NCBI GenBank assembly: GCA_017548985.1
Contig: JAFYYW010000005.1
Span: 1-36,840, forward strand
Direction of reading: 5' to 3'
DNA length: 36,840 nucleotides
Source: Bacteroidales bacterium
Lineage (GTDB): Bacteria > Bacteroidota > Bacteroidia > Bacteroidales > UBA932
This document shows, piece by piece, positions 1-8,053 of the stretch; positions within the stretch are counted from its first letter, which is position 1; every line of letters begins with the position of its first letter. A program made the position numbers and the translations under genes. Below the pieces are notes generated by a model. The model did no database searches. It saw nothing but the letters and a program-made list of their open reading frames with translations, and was not told where the DNA came from.

Positions 1-14
1 AAAATTATATGGTC

Positions 15-887
15 ATGAAAACGTCTGTCAAATTCACCGTCGCACTCCTCGCGATAGCGATGATGGCGACAACCAATAACACTCTCGCCCAGACCCGCTC
101 CAGCAGCGGACGCTCCGGGCAGAGCAGAGTCCAGCAAGAGAGCCGTTCCGCGGCCGGCGCCCAAGTCCGTCAGGACAACCGCCAGGATAACCGGAACGCT
201 GTCCGAGACAACAGAGGCGGCCAGATGGCCGGTCAGAACCACCAAGTCCATCAGGACGGCGGTCAGATCAGCCATAAGGACCAGGCCAAAATGGACAAGA
301 AGCAGGACAAGGTCGATCGTCAGCAGATGCCTGCCGGCAAAGACCGCCAGCCTGACCTCAACCATAAGGTCGACCAGGCCCGCCAGAACAACCAACTGAA
401 GGTTCCTTATCGTCCGGAGAAACACAGGAGCATGGGACACGCGCCTATGATGGCCACTCCGAAGGTACTGACCCCTCACATGATCAAGCTGCGGACCAAC
501 GCCACCACCATGGTAGTCTATACTGACTTCCGCACCAAGGCCGAGGCCTACGCCTACGTATCCAACCTCATGTTTGACCGCTTCTACGACATCGACACGT
601 ATGACACCTCCTATGGATGGTTCAACACCTCGATGACCGCGATCCCCACTCCTCACGGATGGGCTGATCCGAGAGCGGCGAACCAGTTCAGGATCAGGTT
701 TGACTTCAAACGCTACGGCGGTGGAATCAAGATTCTGATCACAGCTCAATGGAGAGAGTCCATGCTTGGAGGACCGCTGTACGACCTCCGCTACCAGCCT
801 AGCGACCGCTTCAGCACCTACTACGCTTGGAACATCCTCGAGGACATCGCCTGGGCGATTCCTAACTACAGAGTTGACTTCCTTTAA
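15..887 (+). CDS. Secreted protein with basic, Gln/Asn-rich N-terminal half and a compact C-terminal domain
   Basis: I do not recognise this family. The protein starts with a Sec signal peptide (MKTSVKFTVALLAIAMM, cleavage near TLA-Q). I chose the ATG at 15 because it puts Lys directly before the hydrophobic core; the ATG at 9 adds only two residues. Residues about 25-140 are rich in Arg, Gln, Asn, Asp and Lys and look disordered. Residues about 155-290 look folded, with alternating amphipathic strands and helices and many aromatics (for example FRIRFDFKRYGGG and IAWAIPNYRVDFL). The strand/helix order loosely recalls small TBP-like periplasmic domains of Bacteroidales such as DUF4468, but this is only a resemblance. 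It is followed by a clear terminator, so it ends its own transcript. The upstream region is outside the window. Confidence 0.7.
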   Translation: MKTSVKFTVALLAIAMMATTNNTLAQTRSSSGRSGQSRVQQESRSAAGAQVRQDNRQDNRNAVRDNRGGQMAGQNHQVHQDGGQISHKDQAKMDKKQDKVDRQQMPAGKDRQPDLNHKVDQARQNNQLKVPYRPEKHRSMGHAPMMATPKVLTPHMIKLRTNATTMVVYTDFRTKAEAYAYVSNLMFDRFYDIDTYDTSYGWFNTSMTAIPTPHGWADPRAANQFRIRFDFKRYGGGIKILITAQWRESMLGGPLYDLRYQPSDRFSTYYAWNILEDIAWAIPNYRVDFL

Positions 888-896
888 TATATATAA

Positions 897-927
897 GGCT
901 CCGGGGTTAAACCCCGGAACCTTTTTT
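897..927 (+). terminator. Rho-independent terminator after the first gene
   Basis: A GC-rich stem (GGCTCCGGGG paired with CCCCGGAACC, one mismatch) closes a short loop and is followed directly by six T residues. It lies 10 bases after the stop codon of the first gene and before the next gene on the same strand, so it should separate the two transcripts. Confidence 0.85.
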
Positions 928-972
928 GTGTCTTAATAATATATGACCTTAAACCATTTTAATTCCAATATC

Positions 973-1587
973 ATGAAGAAAACATTATTAATCATGGCCG
1001 CGGCCCTGTTGCTCTCCGTTTGCGCTTTCGCGCAGGAGTTCGGTGGATGGCAGCGCGGCGAGAGGCCCGATGAGGCCACAATGATCAAAATGCGCACAGA
1101 TCGCATGGTCCAGCAACTCGGACTGGATGAGACCCAGGCCGCGAAACTTCTTGAACTCAACCAGAAGTATCCCAACGCGTTGATGGGTGGCCGTCCCGGC
1201 GGTCCCGGAATGGATCGTCCTCCGAGAGGCGAGCGTCCTGAGGGGTTTGTACCTCCAGTGGAGAACCAGGATAATGCCGTTGATACCGACAAGAAGGCAA
1301 AGAAGGACAAGAAGGCCAAGAAAGAACAGAAGAAGAAGGATAAGGAAGCCGAAAAGGCTGCCATGGACGAGCAGAATAAAGAGATGGAAGCCTATGAGGC
1401 TGAATTGAAGGAAATCCTTACCAAAGATCAGTACAAAACTTGGGAGGAATTCAAGAACAACCGTCCCCAGGGTCCTGGCGGACGTCCCGGTGGATTCGGC
1501 CCTGGCGGTCCTGGTGGACGCCCCGGTGGCTTTGGTGGCCCTGGCGGTGGACCTGGTGGTCCCGGCGGATTCGGGAGAGAGTTCTAG
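973..1587 (+). CDS. DUF4890-like secreted protein, Lys-rich centre and Gly/Pro-rich tail
   Basis: This is a small exported protein of unknown function. The start at 973 gives a clean signal peptide (MKKTLLIMAAALLLSVCAFA-Q); an ATG at 943 would add ten residues that are not signal-like. The mature part has two helical segments, around LGLDETQAAKLLELNQKY and LTKDQYKTWEEFKNN. These resemble the LTxxQ helices of Spy/CpxP-type periplasmic proteins and the Bacteroidales DUF4890 family. Between them lie a Gly/Pro-rich linker and a Lys/Glu/Asp-rich stretch. The last 40 residues are Gly-Pro-Arg-Phe repeats. Its stop overlaps the stop of the converging symporter gene within the same CTAG. The DUF4890 assignment is from memory of the family pattern. 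Confidence 0.75.
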   Translation: MKKTLLIMAAALLLSVCAFAQEFGGWQRGERPDEATMIKMRTDRMVQQLGLDETQAAKLLELNQKYPNALMGGRPGGPGMDRPPRGERPEGFVPPVENQDNAVDTDKKAKKDKKAKKEQKKKDKEAEKAAMDEQNKEMEAYEAELKEILTKDQYKTWEEFKNNRPQGPGGRPGGFGPGGPGGRPGGFGGPGGGPGGPGGFGREF

Positions 1588-2747
1588 TTCTTCCTGAATA
1601 TCTTATCCATCACGAGGGCTATGGCGCCGTCTCCGGTGACGTTGCAGGCGGTTCCGAAATTGTCCATGGTGATATAAAGGGCGATCATCAGCGCCTGCTC
1701 CTGCTCGCCGAACCCTAACATGGCCGCCAGCACTCCGAGGGCGGCCATTATCGCACCCCCTGGTACCCCGGGAGCGGCCACCATCATCACTCCGAGCATC
1801 ATGATGAAGCCAAGGAACATCCAAAAATCAAAAGGCATTCCCTGCATCATCATCAGAGCGACGGCACAGGCGGTGATTTTAAGGCAACTTCCTGACAGAT
1901 GAATAGTCGCGCAAAGAGGAACGGTGAATCCGGCGATCTCGTCGCTGACACCGTTTTTCTTTGTGCACTCAAGGGTCACAGGTATAGTGGCGGCCGAAGA
2001 AGAGGTGCCGAGGGCCGTGAAATAGGCCGGAAGCATCCTCCCGAGCAGTTTGAACGGGTTCTTGCCCACGATCCCGCCGGCGATGCAGTACTGGAAAACC
2101 AGCAGGAAAACATGGAGGATAAAGATCACTCCGATAATCGAGATGAACACTTTGATTACTTGCAGGGCCTGTCCGGTGTGGGTCATTCCGAGGAATATAC
2201 CGAAGATATAGACCGGAAGGAGAGGGATAATCACGACCTCTATTGTCTTGACTATTATGTCTTTGAACTCATCGGCGAATCTCTTGAGGCTGGGCGAGCC
2301 GAAGAAGGCCATCCCGAGTCCGAGAGTGAAGGCGAAGACCAACGCTGCCATGACATCAACCATGGGAGGGATCTGGATGGTGAAATACGGCTCCAGGTTC
2401 TCAAACTCGGCCACCGATTCGGCGGTGGTGCCGCCAATCAGTCTCGGGAACACTGTGACACTCGTCCCATATGAGAGAAGCCCGGAGAACACCGTGTCAC
2501 AATAAGCGATCAACACGGTGATAAGCAGCAATTTGCCTGCGCCTTTCCCGATGTCGGAGATGGCAGGGGTCACGAGTCCGATTATGATCAGCGGGATAAG
2601 GAACTGGAGGAAATTGCTGAATATGCTGTTGAATGTCACAAAGACTCGAACGATCGATCTGGGCATGAAAAGCCCGAACACGATTCCGAGGATGATCGCG
2701 ATGATGATCCGGGGCAGCAGCCCGATCTTGATTTTCTTCTTTTCCAC
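1584..2747 (-). CDS. Dicarboxylate/amino acid:cation symporter (DAACS family)
   Basis: This is an inner-membrane secondary transporter of the GltP/SstT superfamily, which takes up dicarboxylates or amino acids with Na+ or H+. The 387 residues are almost entirely hydrophobic helices. Family signatures are present: the Ser-rich re-entrant loop GTSSSAATIPVTLE near residue 245, the following helix with PLCATIHLSGS, and APGVPGGAIMAALGVL plus MDNFGTACNVTGDGAIALV near the C-terminus, which correspond to the hairpin-2 and TM8 substrate/cation region. It is last in a three-gene minus-strand operon, 12 bases after the NhaC gene. The exact substrate cannot be read from the sequence; the SstT-like Ser/Thr carriers and Glu/Asp carriers share these motifs. 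Confidence 0.88.
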   Translation of the reverse strand: MEKKKIKIGLLPRIIIAIILGIVFGLFMPRSIVRVFVTFNSIFSNFLQFLIPLIIIGLVTPAISDIGKGAGKLLLITVLIAYCDTVFSGLLSYGTSVTVFPRLIGGTTAESVAEFENLEPYFTIQIPPMVDVMAALVFAFTLGLGMAFFGSPSLKRFADEFKDIIVKTIEVVIIPLLPVYIFGIFLGMTHTGQALQVIKVFISIIGVIFILHVFLLVFQYCIAGGIVGKNPFKLLGRMLPAYFTALGTSSSAATIPVTLECTKKNGVSDEIAGFTVPLCATIHLSGSCLKITACAVALMMMQGMPFDFWMFLGFIMMLGVMMVAAPGVPGGAIMAALGVLAAMLGFGEQEQALMIALYITMDNFGTACNVTGDGAIALVMDKIFRKN

Positions 2748-2759
2748 GATTGTATAGTG

Positions 2760-4079
2760 TTATTTTTCAGTGGTTTCCATATTACCGGAATACTTCTTCG
2801 GGAACCTAAATATGATTGACAGGCAGGCGAGTACGAACAGCGCGAAAGGATAATACAGGTTGGGAATTATCTCTGTCGCGGGAATACCTGTCAGTCCGGC
2901 CGCCATCAGCAACTGCGCGCCATAGGGGATGAGCCCCTGGACCACGCAGGAGAATGTGTCCAGGATACTGGCGCTCTTTCTCGGATCAAGCCCGAAACGA
3001 GAGGAGATGTCCTTCGCGATATTCCCGGTTGTCAAGATGGCGATGGTGTTGTTGGCGGTGCAAAGATTCGAGAGGCCGACCAGTCCGGCGATGCTGAACT
3101 CGGCACCTCTCTTTCCTTTGATTCCCTTTGTCAAGCCCTTGATAATAAAGTCAATACCTCCGTTGTGGCGTATAATCTCCAACATGCCTCCAGCCAGCAT
3201 CGTCACTATGATAAGGTCGCCCATACCGGCGATTCCCTCACCGACGCTTCCCAGGAAACCGGTCCAGGTCATCCCATACGCGAAACCGATCACGGCACAT
3301 AGTATCAGGCCGATTGTCAGCACGATCAGGACATTAATCCCGCATATTGCCAGGACGATGACGGCGAGGTAGGGGATAAGTTTGAATATGTCGATCTGGC
3401 CGATCTCAGGATGGACATCCAGGTTGAGGCCGATGAACACATAGACGATGGTGACCACGAGGGCGGCTGGGCCGGCGATCCAGATGTTGGCTTTGAATTT
3501 GTCCGCCATCGAGCACCCCTGGCTGGTGGTAGCCGCGATTGTGGTGTCGGATATGAATGAGAGATTATCTCCGAAAAAGGCTCCTCCGACTATCAGCGCG
3601 GTAATCATCGGCAGGGATATTCCAGCTTGCGGAGCTATGCCGGCAGCGATGGGAAGAAGGGCGACAACCGTGCCTACACTGGTTCCGATTGACATGGAGA
3701 TAAAGCATGCCGCAAGGAAAAGCCCGGCCAGGATGAGTTTTCCCGGGAGGATGCGAAGTGTCAGATTCACAGTGGCTTCCACACTTCCGATAGCCTTGGC
3801 TGAGGCGGCGAAAGCTCCTGCCATGACGAATATCCAGATCATCAGGAGGACATTCTTGTCACCGGCTCCGGAGGAGAATACATTGATCTTGTCTTTGATC
3901 TTCCCGCCAGTGATCAGCAAGGCGTAGATCGAAGCGAGAAGGAAGGCTGACGAGACCGGGACCTTATAGAAATCCCGGCTGACGATTGATGTCACCAGAT
4001 AGGTTACGAGAAAGACGGCAAGCGGGCTGAGAGCCAGCCAGCCGTTCATCTTGCGGGGAGTGTTGTCAGTTCGTTTCAT
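2760..4079 (-). CDS. nhaC: NhaC-family Na+/H+ antiporter
   Basis: This is a multi-helix inner-membrane protein of 439 residues that exchanges Na+ (or swaps related solutes, as in malate/lactate NhaC proteins) for protons. NhaC-type features include the segment AACFISMSIGTSVGTVVALLP, the conserved GGAFFGDNLSFISDTTIAAT motif with its acidic residues near residue 190, and the late SNLCTANNTIAI loop. The start at 4079 (MKRTDNTPRKMNG) sits 10 bases after the upstream antiporter stop; a longer frame reaches 4145 but would overlap that gene by about 55 bases and adds no family sequence. It is the middle gene of a transport operon with a CPA2 antiporter and a DAACS symporter. Some NhaC homologues exchange organic ions, so the cation role is the likely but not the only one. 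Confidence 0.88.
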   Translation of the reverse strand: MKRTDNTPRKMNGWLALSPLAVFLVTYLVTSIVSRDFYKVPVSSAFLLASIYALLITGGKIKDKINVFSSGAGDKNVLLMIWIFVMAGAFAASAKAIGSVEATVNLTLRILPGKLILAGLFLAACFISMSIGTSVGTVVALLPIAAGIAPQAGISLPMITALIVGGAFFGDNLSFISDTTIAATTSQGCSMADKFKANIWIAGPAALVVTIVYVFIGLNLDVHPEIGQIDIFKLIPYLAVIVLAICGINVLIVLTIGLILCAVIGFAYGMTWTGFLGSVGEGIAGMGDLIIVTMLAGGMLEIIRHNGGIDFIIKGLTKGIKGKRGAEFSIAGLVGLSNLCTANNTIAILTTGNIAKDISSRFGLDPRKSASILDTFSCVVQGLIPYGAQLLMAAGLTGIPATEIIPNLYYPFALFVLACLSIIFRFPKKYSGNMETTEK

Positions 4080-4089
4080 GGTGACGGAT

Positions 4090-6363
4090 TCAATTCGCCG
4101 AGCTTGCGGCCCAGTCTGTCTCAATGTTAGAGATATTCCCGGCAATCCAGACAGTGTCGCCCTCTTGGAACACGAGGTCCGGCTCGGGGTTAGTGATGAA
4201 ATGGCCTTCCCTCAGGAGACTGATCACCATGCACTGGTACTTCCTCAAGGCGGCGCTCCTCAGGGTCTTTCCGGTCAGGAACGAGTCGGCTGTGAGGACA
4301 CGGGGCTCAATTCCGAAACCATCGTTGTCGGAATCTGACTGTGAATCATCTACCGAGTTGTTTATCAAGTTCCTGAGTTTCTCCAACTGATCAGTCGTGC
4401 CTACGGCAAGGAGCCTGTCACCGGGATATAGCGAGACATCCGCGGAGGGGATGACTATCGACTTTGAGCCCCTCTGGATCTTTATGATGTTGGCCCCGGA
4501 CTTGTCCCTAAGAGGAAGGTCGCGAAGCTTTTCTCCAGCGAAAGTCGACTCGGGGGCTATCACGAATGCCTCTGTGCGAACATCGTAGGTCGAGAGTTTC
4601 TGATGGACGGAGGAGGTAACAGGTTTTGCCCTCCGTTCGTTTTCCTCTCTCTCATTGTAGTTCTGGAGGAATCTCATCTCCAGACCGGAATACTTGTGGA
4701 TGGACATCCTGGCCAGGAATATGAAAGCTATTCCGGCTATTATGATCACAAGAACCGTCCAACCGGCAAGGTCGAAATAAGTCGACAGGACTCCGAGTAT
4801 GATTCCCACGGCAAGGAAAGACCTGGCCAGAACAAGCCCCATGATTGGCCAGATGTTCCCCGGCTTCTCCCGGATGAGTTTCGGGGCACTTCTACCGATC
4901 GAGCCGGAATGGACTCCGAGACCGAAGAGGAAGGGCGTCATCACGATAAGAGTGACCCCGGCGGATATACATTTGCGCCATATCTCAGCTACGGAAGGCA
5001 ACAGCTTGTTCACCAGAGGAACAAAGTAAAGCCTTGATCCTATGTAAATAGCGAGGATTATAACTCCATAAAGCAGAACCCTGGTGAACCAGGCTGTGAG
5101 AAGATCCTTCCACGCGCTTCTCTCCGCGGCGGTCTGTTTGGTTGAGTTGCCCCGGTCAGTCTGAAGGCGTTCTATCCATGACTTGGGCAGTTTCCGCTGC
5201 ATCAGGTCAAGGAATGGATCGGCCAGCTTTATCATATAAGGAGTCGTGAAGGTCGTGATGACCGATACGGCGATTATCACCGGATATATGAAGTCCCGCA
5301 TCACTCCGAGGGTGCAGCCGACTCCGGCCAGGATGAAGCCGAACTCACCGAGTTGGGCGAGGCTGAATCCGGTGTGGGCGGAGTTGTAAAGGCTGTTTCC
5401 CGTGATTATCATACCAGCTCCCGCGAAGATGATGTGGGATACGATGACAATCACAGTGATCAGCAGGATCAATGCCCAGTGCTGGGCGATGATAGCGGGG
5501 GAGAGCATCATACCCACGGACACGAAGAATATTGCTCCGAAAAGGTTCTTGATTGGCTCGACTATTCTGTCAATATGCTCGCTCTCAATTGTTTCCGCCA
5601 ATATAGAACCCATCACAAAGGCTCCGAGGGCTGAGGAGAATCCCACAGCTGTGGCAACCGCCACCATCATGAAACAAAGCCCTATGCTGACAATAAGTAG
5701 AATCTCGTCGCTGAGGAACCTTTTGGTTTGTTTCAATACCGTGGGGATGATGAATATTCCCACAAGGAACCAAAGGAGGAGGAAGAAGACAAGCTTGGCG
5801 ATGTTGGCCACAAGCTCTTTCCCGGCGAATGACTGGGAAACGGCCATGGTCGACAGGAGGACCATAAGCAAGATCGCTATGAGATCCTCGACCACAAGGG
5901 TGCCGAATACCATTCCGGCGTAGGGCTTGTCCTTCAGGCCCATGTCGTCGAACGACTTGATCACCACCATCGTGGATGACATCGACAGCAAGCCTCCCAG
6001 GAATATGCTTTCCATCACTGTCCAGCCGATGGCCTGGGCGGTGACGAAGCCGAGAATAAACACTCCCACGAACTTAACCAGTCCCGTCACGATGGCGCTC
6101 GAGCCTACTTTCATCAGCTTCTTGAAACTGAATTCCAGTCCAAGTCCGAACATCAGGAATATGATACCGATCTCGGACCACTGGTGGACAGTCTCTTGGC
6201 TGGTTATCCCGGGGAAGAAGCCGATGTGGGGGCCGATCAGGAATCCGGCGATGATGTAGCCGAGAATGAGCGGCTGCTTGAGTGCCTTGGAGATGATTGT
6301 GAATATTCCCGCGGAGATCAAGATCACCGCCAGGTCACGTACAAGGTTGAGTTCTTCTGACAT
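4090..6363 (-). CDS. CPA2-family monovalent cation:proton antiporter with two C-terminal TrkA-C domains
   Basis: This is a KefB/YbaL-like K+ or Na+/H+ antiporter of 757 residues. The N-terminal 400 residues form about 12 membrane helices with CPA2 signatures: PLILGYIIAGFLIGP, EIGIIFLMFGLGLEFSF and the SALGAFVMGSILAET segment. Two or three further helices follow at about 425-555. The cytosolic end carries two TrkA-C-like modules, about 600-680 (FAGEKLRDLPLRDKSGANII ... YPGDRLLAVGTTDQL) and 685-757 (ending FQEGDTVWIAGN). Such modules bind nucleotides and gate transport. No TrkA-N Rossmann domain is seen. The ATG at 6363 (MSEELNLVRDL) is preferred over one ten codons upstream. It is first in the operon and divergent from the kinase cassette at 6448. 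Confidence 0.9.
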   Translation of the reverse strand: MSEELNLVRDLAVILISAGIFTIISKALKQPLILGYIIAGFLIGPHIGFFPGITSQETVHQWSEIGIIFLMFGLGLEFSFKKLMKVGSSAIVTGLVKFVGVFILGFVTAQAIGWTVMESIFLGGLLSMSSTMVVIKSFDDMGLKDKPYAGMVFGTLVVEDLIAILLMVLLSTMAVSQSFAGKELVANIAKLVFFLLLWFLVGIFIIPTVLKQTKRFLSDEILLIVSIGLCFMMVAVATAVGFSSALGAFVMGSILAETIESEHIDRIVEPIKNLFGAIFFVSVGMMLSPAIIAQHWALILLITVIVIVSHIIFAGAGMIITGNSLYNSAHTGFSLAQLGEFGFILAGVGCTLGVMRDFIYPVIIAVSVITTFTTPYMIKLADPFLDLMQRKLPKSWIERLQTDRGNSTKQTAAERSAWKDLLTAWFTRVLLYGVIILAIYIGSRLYFVPLVNKLLPSVAEIWRKCISAGVTLIVMTPFLFGLGVHSGSIGRSAPKLIREKPGNIWPIMGLVLARSFLAVGIILGVLSTYFDLAGWTVLVIIIAGIAFIFLARMSIHKYSGLEMRFLQNYNEREENERRAKPVTSSVHQKLSTYDVRTEAFVIAPESTFAGEKLRDLPLRDKSGANIIKIQRGSKSIVIPSADVSLYPGDRLLAVGTTDQLEKLRNLINNSVDDSQSDSDNDGFGIEPRVLTADSFLTGKTLRSAALRKYQCMVISLLREGHFITNPEPDLVFQEGDTVWIAGNISNIETDWAASSAN

Positions 6364-6401
6364 ATACGCGAATTTAATCACTATGCGGCCCATTTCAAAA
6401 A

Positions 6402-6433
6402 TTTTCTCGATTGGACAAGAGTTCCTATATTTG
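6402..6433 (+). promoter_or_regulatory. Bacteroidetes-type promoter for the 6448 cassette
   Basis: TATATTTG at 6426-6433 fits the Bacteroidetes -7 consensus TAnnTTTG exactly. A T-run at 6402-6405 lies 20 bases upstream, where the -33 TTTG element is expected, so the -33 match is weak. Transcription would begin about 6-8 bases downstream, leaving a 5' leader of only about 8 bases before the ATG at 6448. Confidence 0.6.
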
Positions 6434-6447
6434 TAAGATTAATATCG

Positions 6448-7332
6448 ATGAGTGATATGCTGGCCAAAAGATCATATAAGGTCGCGGGACACGTGTTCAG
6501 CCTTTCGATTGAGGAAGAGGACAGGGCTTGGAGAGCGCTCGGCAATTACGATCCTTTCCTATGCGAGGATGAATCCGAGACTCTTTTCAGCCTTGAGGTC
6601 GTGCCTGATATGGAAATCGGACCAAAGGAAGAATACTTCATCTCCAAGCCTGAGGGTGGGGAGCAGAGGATTGACATTTACCACATTGATGGAGGCTATC
6701 TGTTTGAGCTGGCGCCATTTCCTGAGGTTCCGATCAGTGGCTGGCTGAAAGTCAATTCAGACTTCTCGGAAGGTTTTCTGAAGTGCGGGGCCAATGATGT
6801 TTTCTGCGTCAATAACGCTTTGATGCTTATGTACGCCTTCCGGACTGCGGGTCTGGACACCATAGAGATCCACGCTTCTTGCACCGTCAAGGATGGGAAG
6901 GGCTTCCTGTTCCTCGGAAAAAGCGGGACCGGTAAGAGCACCCACAGCCGTTTGTGGCTCAAGAATATTCCTGGGGCGTGGCTCCTTAACGATGATAATC
7001 CGGTCATCCGGATCGTGGACGGGACACCAAGGGTCTATGGAACCCCTTGGAGCGGGAAGACCCCTTGTTACATAAATGACGATTATCCCGTCGGGGCGGT
7101 TGTCCGGATTAACCGCGCCCCGCATGATGCCATCCACAAACAGGGAGTGATGGAGGGCTTTGCCTCGCTTTATTCCTCATCATCAGGACTTAGGGACATC
7201 AGGTCCATCGCCGATGGTTTATTCAAGACGATCTCGGAAGTTGTCCAGAAAGTGCCTTGCTACCTGCTGGACTGCCTTCCTGACGACCAGGCGGCGATAG
7301 TATGCTCAAAGGAGGTATTGGGAAATGGATGA
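6448..7332 (+). CDS. HPr-kinase/PEPCK-fold small-molecule or peptide kinase (P-loop)
   Basis: The protein has 294 residues. The C-terminal half shows a P-loop, GKSGTGKST at residues 157-165, in the context FLFLGKSGTGKSTHSRLW, followed by NDDNPVIRI (Asp182/Asp183) and YGTPWSGKTP. This order is typical of HPr-kinase-like proteins that accompany PqqD-like proteins and asparagine synthetases in RiPP clusters. In paeninodin-type lasso clusters a relative phosphorylates the precursor's C-terminal Ser. The first 130 residues show no recognised domain and may bind substrate. There is no signal peptide. It is not a classical HprK: the HPrK C-terminal signature and the usual ptsH neighbour are absent. 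It begins the cassette and overlaps the next gene by 8 bases, implying translational coupling. The substrate is unknown. Confidence 0.8.
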   Translation: MSDMLAKRSYKVAGHVFSLSIEEEDRAWRALGNYDPFLCEDESETLFSLEVVPDMEIGPKEEYFISKPEGGEQRIDIYHIDGGYLFELAPFPEVPISGWLKVNSDFSEGFLKCGANDVFCVNNALMLMYAFRTAGLDTIEIHASCTVKDGKGFLFLGKSGTGKSTHSRLWLKNIPGAWLLNDDNPVIRIVDGTPRVYGTPWSGKTPCYINDDYPVGAVVRINRAPHDAIHKQGVMEGFASLYSSSSGLRDIRSIADGLFKTISEVVQKVPCYLLDCLPDDQAAIVCSKEVLGNG

Positions 7333-7774
7333 GCGTCCATCAGCGGTTGATATGAAGGTGATGGAGCCTGAGACCTATTTCGCCATGGTCAAAGAGCTCC
7401 TTTCAGAGGGTAAGGATGTGGAGATGACCCCGAAAGGCAACTCCATGCTGCCTTTCATAAAGGGAGGCCGTGACAGCGTGGTGCTAACCATGCCGCCCAA
7501 GGATTTGGAAGTAGGGGATATAGTGCTGGCAAAGGTTGGAAGCAGGTTCGTCATGCACCGGGTTTTCGCCATAGAAGGGGAGAAACTGACTTTGATGGGT
7601 GACGGGAATATTCGTGGCAAAGAGCATTGTGCTTCCGATGACGTGATCGCCATTGTGTCGGAGATCCATAAGGAAAACGGGAAGAAGGTTATTCCCGGGA
7701 AGGCGGTTTTCTGGAGATGGATAAGACCTCTGAGAATATTTATTTTGGCTATATATAAAAGAGTTATACTATGA
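7325..7774 (+). CDS. S24/S26 (signal peptidase-like) serine peptidase
   Basis: The protein has 149 residues and signal-peptidase/LexA-fold motifs. PKGNSMLPFIKGG holds the nucleophile Ser40; the loop GDIVLAKVG follows; VMHRVFAIEGE contains His78; LMGDGN contains Asp93 and a DDVIA segment comes later. An MHRV motif in place of a catalytic Lys region matches the Ser-His (SipW/Sec11-like) type rather than the Ser-Lys bacterial type. Unusually, there is no N-terminal membrane anchor. The only hydrophobic stretch is at the C-terminus (IRPLRIFILAIYKRVIL) and could act as a membrane tether. The start at 7325 overlaps the kinase stop; ATGs at 7352 or 7361 are alternatives. A role in cutting a leader peptide is inferred from the PqqD and exporter neighbours. 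Confidence 0.82.
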   Translation: MDERPSAVDMKVMEPETYFAMVKELLSEGKDVEMTPKGNSMLPFIKGGRDSVVLTMPPKDLEVGDIVLAKVGSRFVMHRVFAIEGEKLTLMGDGNIRGKEHCASDDVIAIVSEIHKENGKKVIPGKAVFWRWIRPLRIFILAIYKRVIL

Positions 7775-8040
7775 GAATCAAGGAAGGATTCACACTCCGT
7801 GAGATTATCGGGCAGTTCGTTGTCATCGGGGAGGGACTACAGCAGGTCAATTTCAACAAGATGATCAGCATGAACGAGTCCGCCGCCTATCTTTGGAAAG
7901 GAGTGGAGGGCAAGGATTTCACAGTTGAGGACCTGACAAGTCTCCTTACCGACAAGTACGAGGTAAGCGAGGAGCAGGCGGCCTCTGACGCTGCCGCCAT
8001 AGCCCAGAAATGGATCGATGCCGGATTGATCGATTTGTGA
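7771..8040 (+). CDS. PqqD-like peptide recognition protein (RRE fold)
   Basis: The protein has 89 residues and the PqqD layout: a beta-rich start (GFTLREIIGQFVVIG), the typical NESAAYLWKGVEG turn-helix with Trp, then FTVEDLTSLLTDKYEVSE and a last helix ending IDAGLIDL. PqqD-family proteins form a winged-helix RiPP recognition element that binds the leader of a precursor peptide and brings it to tailoring enzymes. The ATG overlaps the peptidase stop (ATGA), so the two are translationally coupled. Its presence is the main reason to view 6448-9685 as a ribosomal peptide pathway. No precursor gene was found beside it. Confidence 0.88.
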   Translation: MRIKEGFTLREIIGQFVVIGEGLQQVNFNKMISMNESAAYLWKGVEGKDFTVEDLTSLLTDKYEVSEEQAASDAAAIAQKWIDAGLIDL

Positions 8041-8053
8041 TTTGCTCCGATAG

